From assembly GCA_031263525.1 (NCBI GenBank), contig JAISFP010000226.1, positions 1 through 39,133 of the forward strand: a stretch of DNA of 39,133 nt, in the 5' to 3' direction. Below the pieces are notes generated by a model that was not told the DNA's origin, searched no databases, and was given only the letters and a program-made list of their open reading frames with translations. The translations under genes were made by a program, and so were the position numbers. Below, piece after piece: positions 18,650 to 25,742 of this stretch. The stretch is from Deltaproteobacteria bacterium. Lineage in GTDB: Bacteria > Desulfobacterota > Desulfarculia > Adiutricales > Adiutricaceae. The first letter of the stretch is position 1; every line of letters begins with the position of its first letter.

Positions 18650-19621
18650 GGAGGTGACGGAGACGTGGACGAAACCTGATGACAATCCAGCGGAGACCTG
18701 CAAAGCCGGATGCCGACCGGGTACTGGAGCCCGACGGCGCACGGGACCGGTGGCGAATGATGCCGACCGGACGCTGGATCGTGACAACGCACTTTACCGG
18801 ATTCACAATAATTTTCTTGTTTTAGCACCTGCCTTACCGACATCCGTTCCGGAAGCCAGACATCAGCTCTCCGATTGCCGCCGTTCTGATCGCAGTCGAA
18901 CAGATTTTATCCATCACGATGGATAATATCGACAAATGTTAACTTGTATCTGTTCACAGACGAAAGCGGGGACACCAGCCAGCAGGACCCAGATCATCCT
19001 CATTTCTGGTGCAGAACGGCCTTCTTCCAGGTCCAGAGTTGCCATCCTTCAGGTTCAGAACGGACTTACTCCAGGCCAGAGCGGCCTTCTTCCAGCTCCA
19101 GGACTGGCTACCTCCGTGGCCAGGGCTACCTACCCGTGAACGGATACGTTAACTTAAAGCCTTGATGGGATAATGAACGTAAAAAACTGTAAATTAATTT
19201 TCATACTTTACCAATTTAATTTAAATATTTCTATTATATTCATAACCCATACGACATATACATGTTTATTTTATATATATCTTTATATTTGATATTTATA
19301 GACACCTTTATAAATTAATTATATTGTCCCTTTACCCATCTTTTATAGTGCATTTAAATTTCAAAAGTTGTTTGCCTATGTCAATATTTAACTGATGCAT
19401 ACCTCTTGAGTTCATCTCTCACTTACCAATAAAGTTTAGAATTAAAATTTATGCATCTTCATATTTCGTCCTTATGCTTCATGGACAAGCAAATGCCCCT
19501 CTCCCCGGGCGTAATGCCAGGCTCCCGTGACGGAATGCCAGGCTCCCCGGACGTAATGTCCCGCTTCCTGAAGGGAGATCTCGCTCCCGGCACGGGAGGC
19601 CCCCTCCCGCAACGGAATGCC
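18650..19621. other. Intergenic region holding a putative small inverted-repeat element and AT-rich DNA
   Basis: 18.65-18.93 kb has short Gly/Asp-type repeats (GCCGACCGG recurs). 18938-19153 is bounded by inverted repeats. 19.16-19.46 kb is very AT-rich with no ORF. 19.48-19.62 kb has repeated GGAATGCCAGGCTCC-like words just downstream of pabC. Confidence 0.5.
18938..19153. mobile_element. Putative miniature inverted-repeat element (216 bp)
   Basis: The left end GTTAACTTGTATCTGTTCAC is matched by the reverse complement of the right end (GTTAACGTATCCGTTCAC), with one substitution and a two-base gap. The interior is built of CTTCCAG/CCAGAG-type short repeats. Only one complete copy is present in the window, so mobility is not shown. 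Confidence 0.4.
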
Positions 19622-20302
19622 TCACGCCAGAAACGGGAGGATCCTCCAGACCGGCACGGAGACGTCGTCCTCCAGATCTATCATGGCGTTCACGAAATAG
19701 ACCTTCCTGAACAGCCCCAGCTCCCTCGGGCCTATGCGACGCATTGATACCCTTCCCGACTTGAGCAGGCTCTCCCTCTTGACGCCTCGCAGGAGGCATC
19801 CGTCCGGGGTGAAAAGACCCCCGTCCCCCTCGAAGACCAGGTTCGCCATGGAAGCGTCGGTCAGGCCTCCTTCCCTCACCAGGATGAAGTCCGAGGCGCC
19901 GCAGGAGGCCTTCAGGGCGTCCAGGGCTGACCTGTCCAGGAGCTTCATGCGGTAGTCAACGCCTGGATCCGATACGAGTCTCAGCGTCTCGATGCGGGGG
20001 AAGGCGTAGGAGTGGAGCGTCACGAGCGCCCTCCCGTCCGGCCCGGGGTACCTGACCCTCGCCCGGTAGAGCCCTCCGTCCGGAGGCGGAGGCAGGACAT
20101 CCTCAAGGCGGAAGCCCGGCTCCGAGCCGAAGGCCTCCCTCCAGGTACCGGCCATCCGCCCCTGATGGAGATCCACCAGGCGGTAGCGCCCGTCCTGGAG
20201 CTTCACTGTCTCCAGGAAGCGCGGCGGCCCGAGGATCCCCTCCTCCGCGGCTCCGTCTCGGGAACCCCTCACCTGGACATCCGTCACGTTTTTGGCGGAC
20301 AC
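19622..20302 (-). CDS. pabC: PabC-like aminodeoxychorismate lyase (class IV aminotransferase fold)
   Basis: 226 residues. I place the start at GTG 20302-20300: GGGAG lies eight bases upstream and the GTG is four bases after the pabB stop. The frame is open a further 174 codons upstream, but only through the 60-bp repeats that encode the end of pabB. The product releases pyruvate from 4-amino-4-deoxychorismate to give 4-aminobenzoate, a PLP reaction. Family features: FLETVKL near the start, DYRMKLLDRSALDAL with probable PLP lysine K120, and LTDASMANLVFEGDGGLFTP, the class IV cofactor-binding segment. The length fits the short PabC-like subfamily. It is the last gene of the pab operon. Confidence 0.8.
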   Translation of the reverse strand: MSAKNVTDVQVRGSRDGAAEEGILGPPRFLETVKLQDGRYRLVDLHQGRMAGTWREAFGSEPGFRLEDVLPPPPDGGLYRARVRYPGPDGRALVTLHSYAFPRIETLRLVSDPGVDYRMKLLDRSALDALKASCGASDFILVREGGLTDASMANLVFEGDGGLFTPDGCLLRGVKRESLLKSGRVSMRRIGPRELGLFRKVYFVNAMIDLEDDVSVPVWRILPFLA

Positions 20303-20306
20303 GGCC

Positions 20307-22169
20307 TCAGCTCCCGCCAGGCTCCGCCGGGTGCCGGCGTGACGCGTCAGCTGTCCCGCCTCCAGGTCCCGCCCCGGCCCCGTGCCGGCCTCCTGTCCTG
20401 GCTCCCTCGCCCTCCGATGCCCAGGCCCCAGTTCCGGTCCCGATCCTGTCACCTGTCCTGGCTCCCTCGACCTCCGATGCCCAGGCCCCAGTTCCGGTCC
20501 CGATCCTGTCACCTGTCCTGGCTCCCTCGACCTCCGATGCCCAGGCCCCAGTTCCGGGCGCGATCCTGTCACCTGTCCTGGCTCCCGAGCCTTCTGATGC
20601 CCAGGCACCAGTTCCGGGCCCGGTCCCGTCTCCTGTCCTGGCTCCCGAGCCCTCTCCGGCCAAGGTGCCTGTGCCGACCCCGGCACCAGTTCCGGCCCCG
20701 TATCCGTCTCCTGTCCTGGCTCCCGAGCCCTCTCCGGCCCAGGAGCCTGTGCCGGCCCCGGCACCTGTTCCGGCGCAGGACCCGTCTCCTGTCCGGGGTC
20801 CCGCGCCGTCTCCGGCCCAGGCACCTGTGCCGGCCCCGGCCCCCTCCCCAGTCCCGAAGACAGCCCGGCCGCCGTTTCCTCCGGACGCCGCCAGCCCCGC
20901 CTCCGGGGCCCGGAAATCCGCCAGCCTGCATCCGGCCCCGCTCGCCTCGGACGAGCGGGCGTCCGGGAGCGGCAGGCATATCTTCTCGAGCACCTCGCGG
21001 TACTCGTCGCGGGGCCTGCTCATGGCGGTTATGCCGCCCCCGCTCCTGAAGAAGAGCCTGCCGCCCTCCTCCTCCACGAACCTTATGAGCACGCCCGTGT
21101 CGAGGGATTTCCCGTCGAAGAGCCCGAAGACCCCGGTGTAGTAGCCCCTGGGGACGCCCTCAGCCTCGCGGATGATGCGCAGGGTGGACTCCTTGGGGGC
21201 CCCGGAGCAGGAACCCGCGGGGGTGAGCCCGAGCATGATCTCCCCCACGCGGCCCTCCCAGCCCCGGGGGAGCCTGCCGGCCACCTCGGAGCTCACCTGG
21301 AGGATCTCGCGCTCACGTGCCCTTATGCGGTCCACGTACCTCCAGCGCCTGACATGCACCTCCCTGGCGAAGATGCTCAGGTCGTTCCGCAGGAGATCCA
21401 CCACGGTGGCGTGCTCAGCGGCCTCCTTGGGGTCCGCCAGGATCCTCGCCTCGGCGTCCGGGACGGAGGCGTCTATGGTTCCCTTCATGGGGAAGGTGGA
21501 GATGACCCCGTCCTCTATCCGCACGAAGATCTCCGGCGAGAAGCACGTGAAGCGTCCCGGCACGAAGAGCCGGTACATGGCCCCCGCCCGGCGGTAGATG
21601 CCCGCCAGGTCCAGCCCGCAGGTCACCGGCGTCCTGGCGGTGAGGTTCACCAGGTACGAGTCCCCGCGGAGGAGGCCCCTGCGAACGACACCGAAGCCCC
21701 GTGAGTACTCCTCGTAGCTCATGGGCTCCGGAACGAGCGTCTCGGGGTCTGCCAGTAAAGGGCAGGCCGGCTCCGCTCCAGCCGGCACGAGGCCGCTCCA
21801 CGCCGGGACGGCCGGCACTGGGCCGGGCCCCACAGGCACGCTCGGCACCGGATCGGGCCGCGCTGGGACGCTCGGCACTGTGCCGTGCCGCACGGGCCCG
21901 GACGCGCCAGCGACGCGCCCGTCCCGCTCGACCTGACCGGACGCCTCCCGGCTCACTGCGGGCCGGCCGGGGACGGGCGCACTGAACGTCTCATCGGGCA
22001 GGCCGTTTCCACGGCCCCTCACGGAAAAGAAGAGTTCCCGCGACGAGAAGGGGTCCGGCACCAGGAGCGCCTCGGTCTTCTCGAAGTCCATGGCGAACAC
22101 GAAGGGGCGGCCGGCGGCCCCCAGGCGGTCCATCTCGGCCGCGGCGGACAGTGGATCCGTCCTAGGCAT
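20307..22169 (-). CDS. pabB: Aminodeoxychorismate synthase component I
   Basis: 620 residues. Makes 4-amino-4-deoxychorismate from chorismate with ammonia from PabA. Seen in sequence: FPMKGT with K229 (PabB-type lysine; TrpE has PIAGT), DLLRNDLSIFAREV, PAGSCSGAPKEST (K326) and GYYTGVFG, all chorismate-binding enzyme motifs. An insert of Pro/Val/Gly-rich low complexity (about 55-130) separates the N-terminal strands from the core. About 185 residues after the core (from EKICLPLPD) are Gly/Ala/Thr/Arg repeats, which are not part of the normal fold. The start ATG overlaps the pabA stop (ATGCCTAG), with GGGGAGG just upstream. Neighbouring pabA and pabC argue against TrpE. Confidence 0.9.
   Translation of the reverse strand: MPRTDPLSAAAEMDRLGAAGRPFVFAMDFEKTEALLVPDPFSSRELFFSVRGRGNGLPDETFSAPVPGRPAVSREASGQVERDGRVAGASGPVRHGTVPSVPARPDPVPSVPVGPGPVPAVPAWSGLVPAGAEPACPLLADPETLVPEPMSYEEYSRGFGVVRRGLLRGDSYLVNLTARTPVTCGLDLAGIYRRAGAMYRLFVPGRFTCFSPEIFVRIEDGVISTFPMKGTIDASVPDAEARILADPKEAAEHATVVDLLRNDLSIFAREVHVRRWRYVDRIRAREREILQVSSEVAGRLPRGWEGRVGEIMLGLTPAGSCSGAPKESTLRIIREAEGVPRGYYTGVFGLFDGKSLDTGVLIRFVEEEGGRLFFRSGGGITAMSRPRDEYREVLEKICLPLPDARSSEASGAGCRLADFRAPEAGLAASGGNGGRAVFGTGEGAGAGTGAWAGDGAGPRTGDGSCAGTGAGAGTGSWAGEGSGARTGDGYGAGTGAGVGTGTLAGEGSGARTGDGTGPGTGAWASEGSGARTGDRIAPGTGAWASEVEGARTGDRIGTGTGAWASEVEGARTGDRIGTGTGAWASEGEGARTGGRHGAGAGPGGGTADASRRHPAEPGGS
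20311..20315 (-). promoter_or_regulatory. Shine-Dalgarno GGGAG deciding the pabC start
   Basis: GGGAG lies inside the last codons of pabB, eight bases before GTG 20302. It supports coupled translation of pabC directly after pabB terminates. Confidence 0.65.
20380..20830. repeat. 60-bp tandem repeats forming the pabB C-terminal tail
   Basis: About seven units of exactly 60 bases; those starting 20401, 20461 and 20521 are almost identical and later ones diverge. In the pabB frame they give GTGAWASE-GARTGD units. The pabC frame is also open across them, which makes pabC look too long. Confidence 0.85.
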
Positions 22170-22752
22170 CGGGCACCTCCCCGTAAATGAAGTTGCGGAG
22201 TATCTCGGGACCGAGCGGGGTCAGCACGGACTCCGGGTGGAACTGCACCCCGTGGACGTCCTTGGTCCTGTGGCTCACGCCCATGACGCGCCCGCCCTCG
22301 TCGCGGGCGGTCACCCTGAGCGCGGCGGGGAGGCCCTCCTCGTCCACCAGCCAGGAGTGGTACCGCCCGGCGTCTATGACCTCCGGAAGGCCCAGGAATA
22401 TCCTGGCGGCGTCCCGGTCGAGGCCGACCCTGGAGCTTATGCCGTGAAAGACCCGCTTCAGGTTCACGAGCCTCGCGCCGAACCACTGGGCCAGGGCCTG
22501 GTGGCCCAGGCACACCCCGAGAACGGGGGTGGCTCCGGCGCACCTGGCTATGATCCCCATGAGGTTCTCGGTCTCCGCGGGAACGCCCGGGCCGGGCGAA
22601 AGGATCACCCTCCCGTAGCCGGGTCCCTCCTCGGGATCGACCAGATCGTGCCGCCTCACTTCCAGCTCGTCTCCGGGCCGGAGCATGGCGTCCACCGCGT
22701 GGGCCAGGTTGTAGGTGAAGGAGTCCCGGCAGTCGAAAAGGAGGATCCTCAT
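22162..22752 (-). CDS. pabA: Glutamine amidotransferase, aminodeoxychorismate synthase component II
   Basis: 196 residues, typical for PabA/TrpG. Start ATG 22752 is preceded by GGGAGG at good spacing and opens with MRILLFDCRDSFTYNL, the standard N-terminus. Class I glutaminase triad: C81 in GVCLGHQAL, H172 and E174 in VQFHPES. LSPGPGVPAE forms the oxyanion strand. It supplies ammonia to PabB. The start overlaps the stop of the upstream small ORF (ATGA) and the end overlaps pabB by eight bases. It could serve TrpE as well, but operon context points to 4-aminobenzoate. Confidence 0.92.
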   Translation of the reverse strand: MRILLFDCRDSFTYNLAHAVDAMLRPGDELEVRRHDLVDPEEGPGYGRVILSPGPGVPAETENLMGIIARCAGATPVLGVCLGHQALAQWFGARLVNLKRVFHGISSRVGLDRDAARIFLGLPEVIDAGRYHSWLVDEEGLPAALRVTARDEGGRVMGVSHRTKDVHGVQFHPESVLTPLGPEILRNFIYGEVPDA

Positions 22753-23141
22753 GGCCGGACCTCCCTGAGACCGCACGGGGCCATGGGGGCCGCGGTCGCA
22801 GCCGGGACGCCGGGCCAGGACAGGGGGAAGCCGGCCAGGAAGGCGGACGAGGGCCATGCCTGGGCCTCGGGTCCCAGCAGGGGGGAGCCGGCCAGGAAGG
22901 CGGGCGCGGACCGTGCCGGGGCCTCGGGGCGCCACAGGGGGGAGCCGGCTCGGAAGGCGGGCATGCCCCCTGCCCGGGCCGCTGGTCCGGACAGGGGAGA
23001 GCCGGCCAGGCCGCCGTGCATGGTGCCGGACGGCACAGCGCTCCCGGGCACCGGACGGATCAGTCCCCTGCCCCGGCATCCGCCGGGGGCATCGGGCTTC
23101 AGGCTGTCGGCAGGAAAGGGGGGATCGGCAAAGGGGCTCAC
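22749..23141 (-). CDS. Small Pro/Ala-rich protein coupled to pabA
   Basis: 130 residues from GTG 23141, which has a perfect GGAGG eight bases upstream (23154-23150). Its TGA overlaps the pabA ATG (ATGA). The product is Pro/Ala/Gly-rich with about four repeats of the form AGSPL-x-x-P-x-A-x-A-x-x-x-AFLAG and shows no known domain. It is either a genuine first gene of the pab operon whose body is low complexity, or a leader that brings ribosomes to pabA. Translation signals are strong, function unknown. Confidence 0.5.
   Translation of the reverse strand: MSPFADPPFPADSLKPDAPGGCRGRGLIRPVPGSAVPSGTMHGGLAGSPLSGPAARAGGMPAFRAGSPLWRPEAPARSAPAFLAGSPLLGPEAQAWPSSAFLAGFPLSWPGVPAATAAPMAPCGLREVRP
22800..23025. 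repeat. Approx. 57-bp GC-rich tandem repeats upstream of pabA
   Basis: GGGGGGAGCCGGCCAGGAAG-like units recur roughly every 56-58 bases, about four copies, and encode the repeats of the small Pro/Ala-rich ORF. Confidence 0.65.
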
Positions 23142-23159
23142 GGCTGGCACCTCCGGGTA

Positions 23160-23172
23160 GCATTTAAAATGC
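23160..23172 (-). promoter_or_regulatory. Possible -10/operator of the pab operon
   Basis: GCATTTAAAATGC is a near-perfect palindrome (central base unpaired). It is the only AT-rich word upstream of the operon and lies about 18 bases before the GTG of the first ORF. It may be a -10 region overlapped by an operator. No clear -35 was seen. Confidence 0.3.
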
Positions 23173-23764
23173 CCCCGAGCCAGACGCGAGGTTCTGACGC
23201 CGCGGAAAGCGGGTTTAGCGAGGGCCGGAGCCGTCCCCTGGGGGGCCGGCTTCTGGCGTTATGTGGGGACGGGGATCCCGGGGGACCCTCGTGTGAATAA
23301 AAATTAGCACAGGACGGGACTTTATGGCAAGAGGTTCCTGTCTCACCTCCAAGGGCAGGGACATCCTTCTCCCGCCCCCCGGGCAGAGGCATCCCCTCCA
23401 TGCCTCCAGGCTGATCCTCTCGCTCCTGGCCCCCAGAGAGCCGCCTCCTGTTCCGGCCCCCCCCCCCCACCAGGGAGTTGCCTCCTTCTCCGGTCCCCCT
23501 TGAAGGTGATCCTGATCCAGGCCCATTTGAAGGCGCTCTTGAGCCGAGCACCCTTGAAGGTGAGCCTGATCCTACCCCCTGAGAGGAACTCCTCACCCGG
23601 CCCCGCTGCTCACATGGCCAGCTCAGCACATGGCTGGAGCCGGCCTTTCTGCCCGTGAAATAGCCTTTACACCGGCAAATATTGCGGTTATTGTTCAAGA
23701 GTGTCTTCCGCAACTGGAAGCGCCCAGGCTCAACCGGCACCTGACGCCGGGGCAAGGTGGACCA
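23173..23764. other. Intergenic region between divergent pab operon and TSCPD gene
   Basis: Contains a C-rich run near 23.46 kb and direct repeats of CCCTTGAAGGTGAKCCTGATCC around 23.5-23.58 kb. Open frames here are Gly/Ser-rich and unsupported by ribosome sites. A promoter for the plus-strand gene is expected here but not identified. Confidence 0.45.
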
Positions 23765-24274
23765 ATGCGCCACGAGTTCGTACCGAAGAAGATCTGCCCC
23801 AAGGCCATCGCCTTCGACATAGAGGACGGCATCCTATCCAACGTCTCGTTCGACGGCGGATGCAACGGCAACCTGAAGGGCATCGGCCGCCTGACCGAAG
23901 GCCGGGACGCCCTTGAAGTGGCTGGGATCCTCTCCGGGCTCACCTGCGGCAAGAAGGACGTCTCCTGCCCCTCCGAGCTCTCCAGGGCCATCTACAAGGC
24001 CATGGGGAAGCGCCCGCCCAGGAAGCCCACCAGCTCCGGGGACTCAGCGGACGTCCGGGCCCCCGGAAGCAAGGACGCGAAGGCCGGAAACTCCGGCGAC
24101 CCCGCAGGGGCCTCCCCCGCCGAGAGCGCTCCCGGGGCCAGGCCGAAGGACGGCAAAGCCGCTGGGTCCTCCCGCCAGGCCAAGCCGAAGGACGGCAAGG
24201 ATGCCGGGTCAGCCCCCCAGGCCAAGCCGAAGGGAGGCAAGGCCGCAGGGGCCGCCCGCCAGGCCAAACCGTAG
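23765..24274 (+). CDS. TSCPD-domain protein (TIGR03905 type) with Lys-rich repeat tail
   Basis: 169 residues from ATG 23765 (AAGGTGG six bases upstream). Residues 1-80 match the small TIGR03905/TSCPD family: C11, FDIEDGILSNVSFDGGCNGNLKGI with C33, LTCGKK with C61, and SCPSELSRAI with C68. The Cys pattern suggests metal or nucleotide-related binding; the family's function is not established. Residues 81-169 are a tail of QAKPKDGKAAG repeats, absent from typical 80-90-residue members. Stop TAG 24272 stands where the repeat has AAG (Lys), and the repeat continues in frame beyond it, so the tail has probably been shortened by mutation. Confidence 0.8.
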   Translation: MRHEFVPKKICPKAIAFDIEDGILSNVSFDGGCNGNLKGIGRLTEGRDALEVAGILSGLTCGKKDVSCPSELSRAIYKAMGKRPPRKPTSSGDSADVRAPGSKDAKAGNSGDPAGASPAESAPGARPKDGKAAGSSRQAKPKDGKDAGSAPQAKPKGGKAAGAARQAKP

Positions 24275-24571
24275 GGAGGCGAGGAAGGCGGAACCGCTCT
24301 CCAGGTCAAACCTGAGAGCGGCGAGGCTATAGGGGCCGCCCGCCAGGCCAAGCCTCAGGGCGGCAAGGCTGCAGGGGCCGCCCGCCAGGCCAACCCTTAG
24401 GGCGGCGGGGACGGCGGTTCCTCTCTTCCTGCCAAGCCCAGGACCGCCTGGACTGGGGCCTCCGGAAATGCCGGCTCCGGCAAGGCCGCCCGCAAGTCCC
24501 CGAGCCATGATCCGGCCCCTCTTCGCACGTGCTCTGAAGCGCCCGGTCCCGCACCTGCCTCCTCCGCGTGA
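24275..24571 (+). pseudogene. In-frame continuation of the Lys-rich tail past two TAG codons
   Basis: After TAG 24272 the same frame reads further ARQAKPQGGKAAG-type units, meets TAG 24398 where the repeat has CAG, and runs on in Ala/Gly/Pro-rich sequence to TGA 24569. Looks like decayed former coding sequence of the TSCPD gene. Confidence 0.55.
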
Positions 24572-24646
24572 CAGACCGCCCGCGAAGCACCGCCCGCAGG
24601 CGCTCCCGCGCCCCGGCCCACAGCCACAGCTTGAGCGGGAGATCCC

Positions 24647-25177
24647 ATGCCGCTGACCCCAGACCTCGCGACCTGCCATTCCGACTTCTGGACTCCCCTG
24701 GGCACCGTCCGGGCCTTCTCCGACGGGGAGGCCGTAACGGCCCTCCTCTTCCGGGATCGCGTCAGGAGGGGCGGGAACCCGGGATGGCCCTCGTCCGCAA
24801 CGCCTCGCCTCCCGCTGTTCCTCGAGCTGGGGGCATGGCTCGACACCTACTTCGGGGGACGCGACCCGGGCCCGCCCCCGGCCCTGCGTTGTCCCGGCAC
24901 TCCGTTCCAGATGGCCGTGTGGGACGAGGTGTCGGCTATCCCGTGGGGGAGCTGGTCTAGCTATTCCGCCATCACCTTGGCGGTCGCCCTGAAGAGAGGA
25001 GCGGGGCCGTCCAACCCCAGGGCCGTGGGCCGCGCCGTCGGCGCCAACCAGACGGCCATACTGGTCCCGTGCCACCGGGTCATCGGGAAGGGCGGGACGC
25101 TGGGAGGCTTCGGTTACGAGCCGGAACTCAAGGCAGCGCTGCTCGAGCTCGAGGGAATCACCGGCGTCAGCCCCTAG
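24647..25177 (+). CDS. ogt: O6-alkylguanine-DNA alkyltransferase (Ogt/MGMT type)
   Basis: 176 residues, typical length. Transfers alkyl groups from O6-alkylguanine in DNA to its own cysteine. Active site PCHRVIG with C142; upstream PFQMAVWDEVSAIPWG and SSYSAI form the helix-turn-helix region; RAVGRAVGAN contains the arginine finger (R125) and the conserved Asn. C-terminal GFGYEPELKAALLELEG matches the family end. An N-terminal Cys/His cluster of Ada type is absent. The helix-turn-helix has a short insert (LKRGAGPSN) where most members have one or two residues. Start ATG follows GCGGGAG. Confidence 0.9.
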   Translation: MPLTPDLATCHSDFWTPLGTVRAFSDGEAVTALLFRDRVRRGGNPGWPSSATPRLPLFLELGAWLDTYFGGRDPGPPPALRCPGTPFQMAVWDEVSAIPWGSWSSYSAITLAVALKRGAGPSNPRAVGRAVGANQTAILVPCHRVIGKGGTLGGFGYEPELKAALLELEGITGVSP

Positions 25178-25282
25178 CGGACTGAACACTTGACGCCGCA
25201 CCGCGTCCCCCGACGGCGTCCGGGCACCGCAACCTGGCTGCCCCATGCCGCCGGACAGGTTGCCTCGACCCTCCGGAACGGA

Positions 25283-25405
25283 AGAGCAGAGGTGAACTTG
25301 AAAGTAGACTATAATCAAAGGCACGAGACATCTAGATATCCTCGGCTACCGAGGAGATAGGAACTGTGGCAAAAATCCTACTGCCCCTTTATTACACTGC
25401 AGCCA
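25283..25405 (+). repeat. 124-bp dispersed repeat, copy A
   Basis: From GAGCAGAGGTGAACTTG to TTATTACACTGCAG. It is nearly identical to the reverse complement of 30211-30336, with a few substitutions. It contains an internal hairpin CTCGGCTACCGAG whose loop differs between copies (CTCGGTCGCCGAG), so the stem is conserved. Confidence 0.85.
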
Positions 25406-25549
25406 TATCTTTTATCAATAACTTGTATCGGAACTAAAATCTTTTATCATTATAAGAATTTTAATATAAATTATTTTTGCTATATGGAATGCTTTAGTCT
25501 CTTATGGAGAAAAAATGTATATGTCTGAAAAAAAAGAAATAATTACAGT

Positions 25550-25704
25550 TATTACGCTTCCGGATATATATTATAAAATTTTGAAATCTTCTCCTACATT
25601 ATGGGAGCGAATAAGGGCAATGAGATACCAGACATGGGTTTCGCACGGATTTTTCACCCCTGGACCGATAGCCGAAATTTTAACATTTAACCGAATTGGT
25701 AATA
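25550..25704. mobile_element. TATTAC-family miniature inverted-repeat element (copy e)
   Basis: 155 bp from TATTACGCTTCCGGATA to GGTTAAATG-complement ...TTGGTAATA. It matches 29602-29757 over its whole length (ACATTATGGGAG, CGATAGCCGAAATT). An 81-codon ORF crosses it but extends beyond both ends. Confidence 0.75.
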
Positions 25705-25742
25705 ATTGTTTTGGACATCATTTAAAAATGATTAGACATCAT

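Larger units (their letters stand above)
25178..25742. other. Intergenic region with a 124-bp repeat and a miniature element
   Basis: Composition switches from GC-rich to AT-rich near 25.36 kb, inside the 124-bp repeat. The rest is the TATTAC-family copy e and AT-rich flanks. Confidence 0.6.

Noticed and set aside
20303-20824. Upstream extension of pabC to ATG 20824
   Set aside because: Consists only of repeat-derived sequence within pabB; a better start with GGGAG lies at 20302.
23138-23773. 211-codon minus-strand ORF upstream of the pab operon
   Set aside because: Gly/Ser/Arg-rich, overlaps the promoter region and the TSCPD start; no supporting signal.
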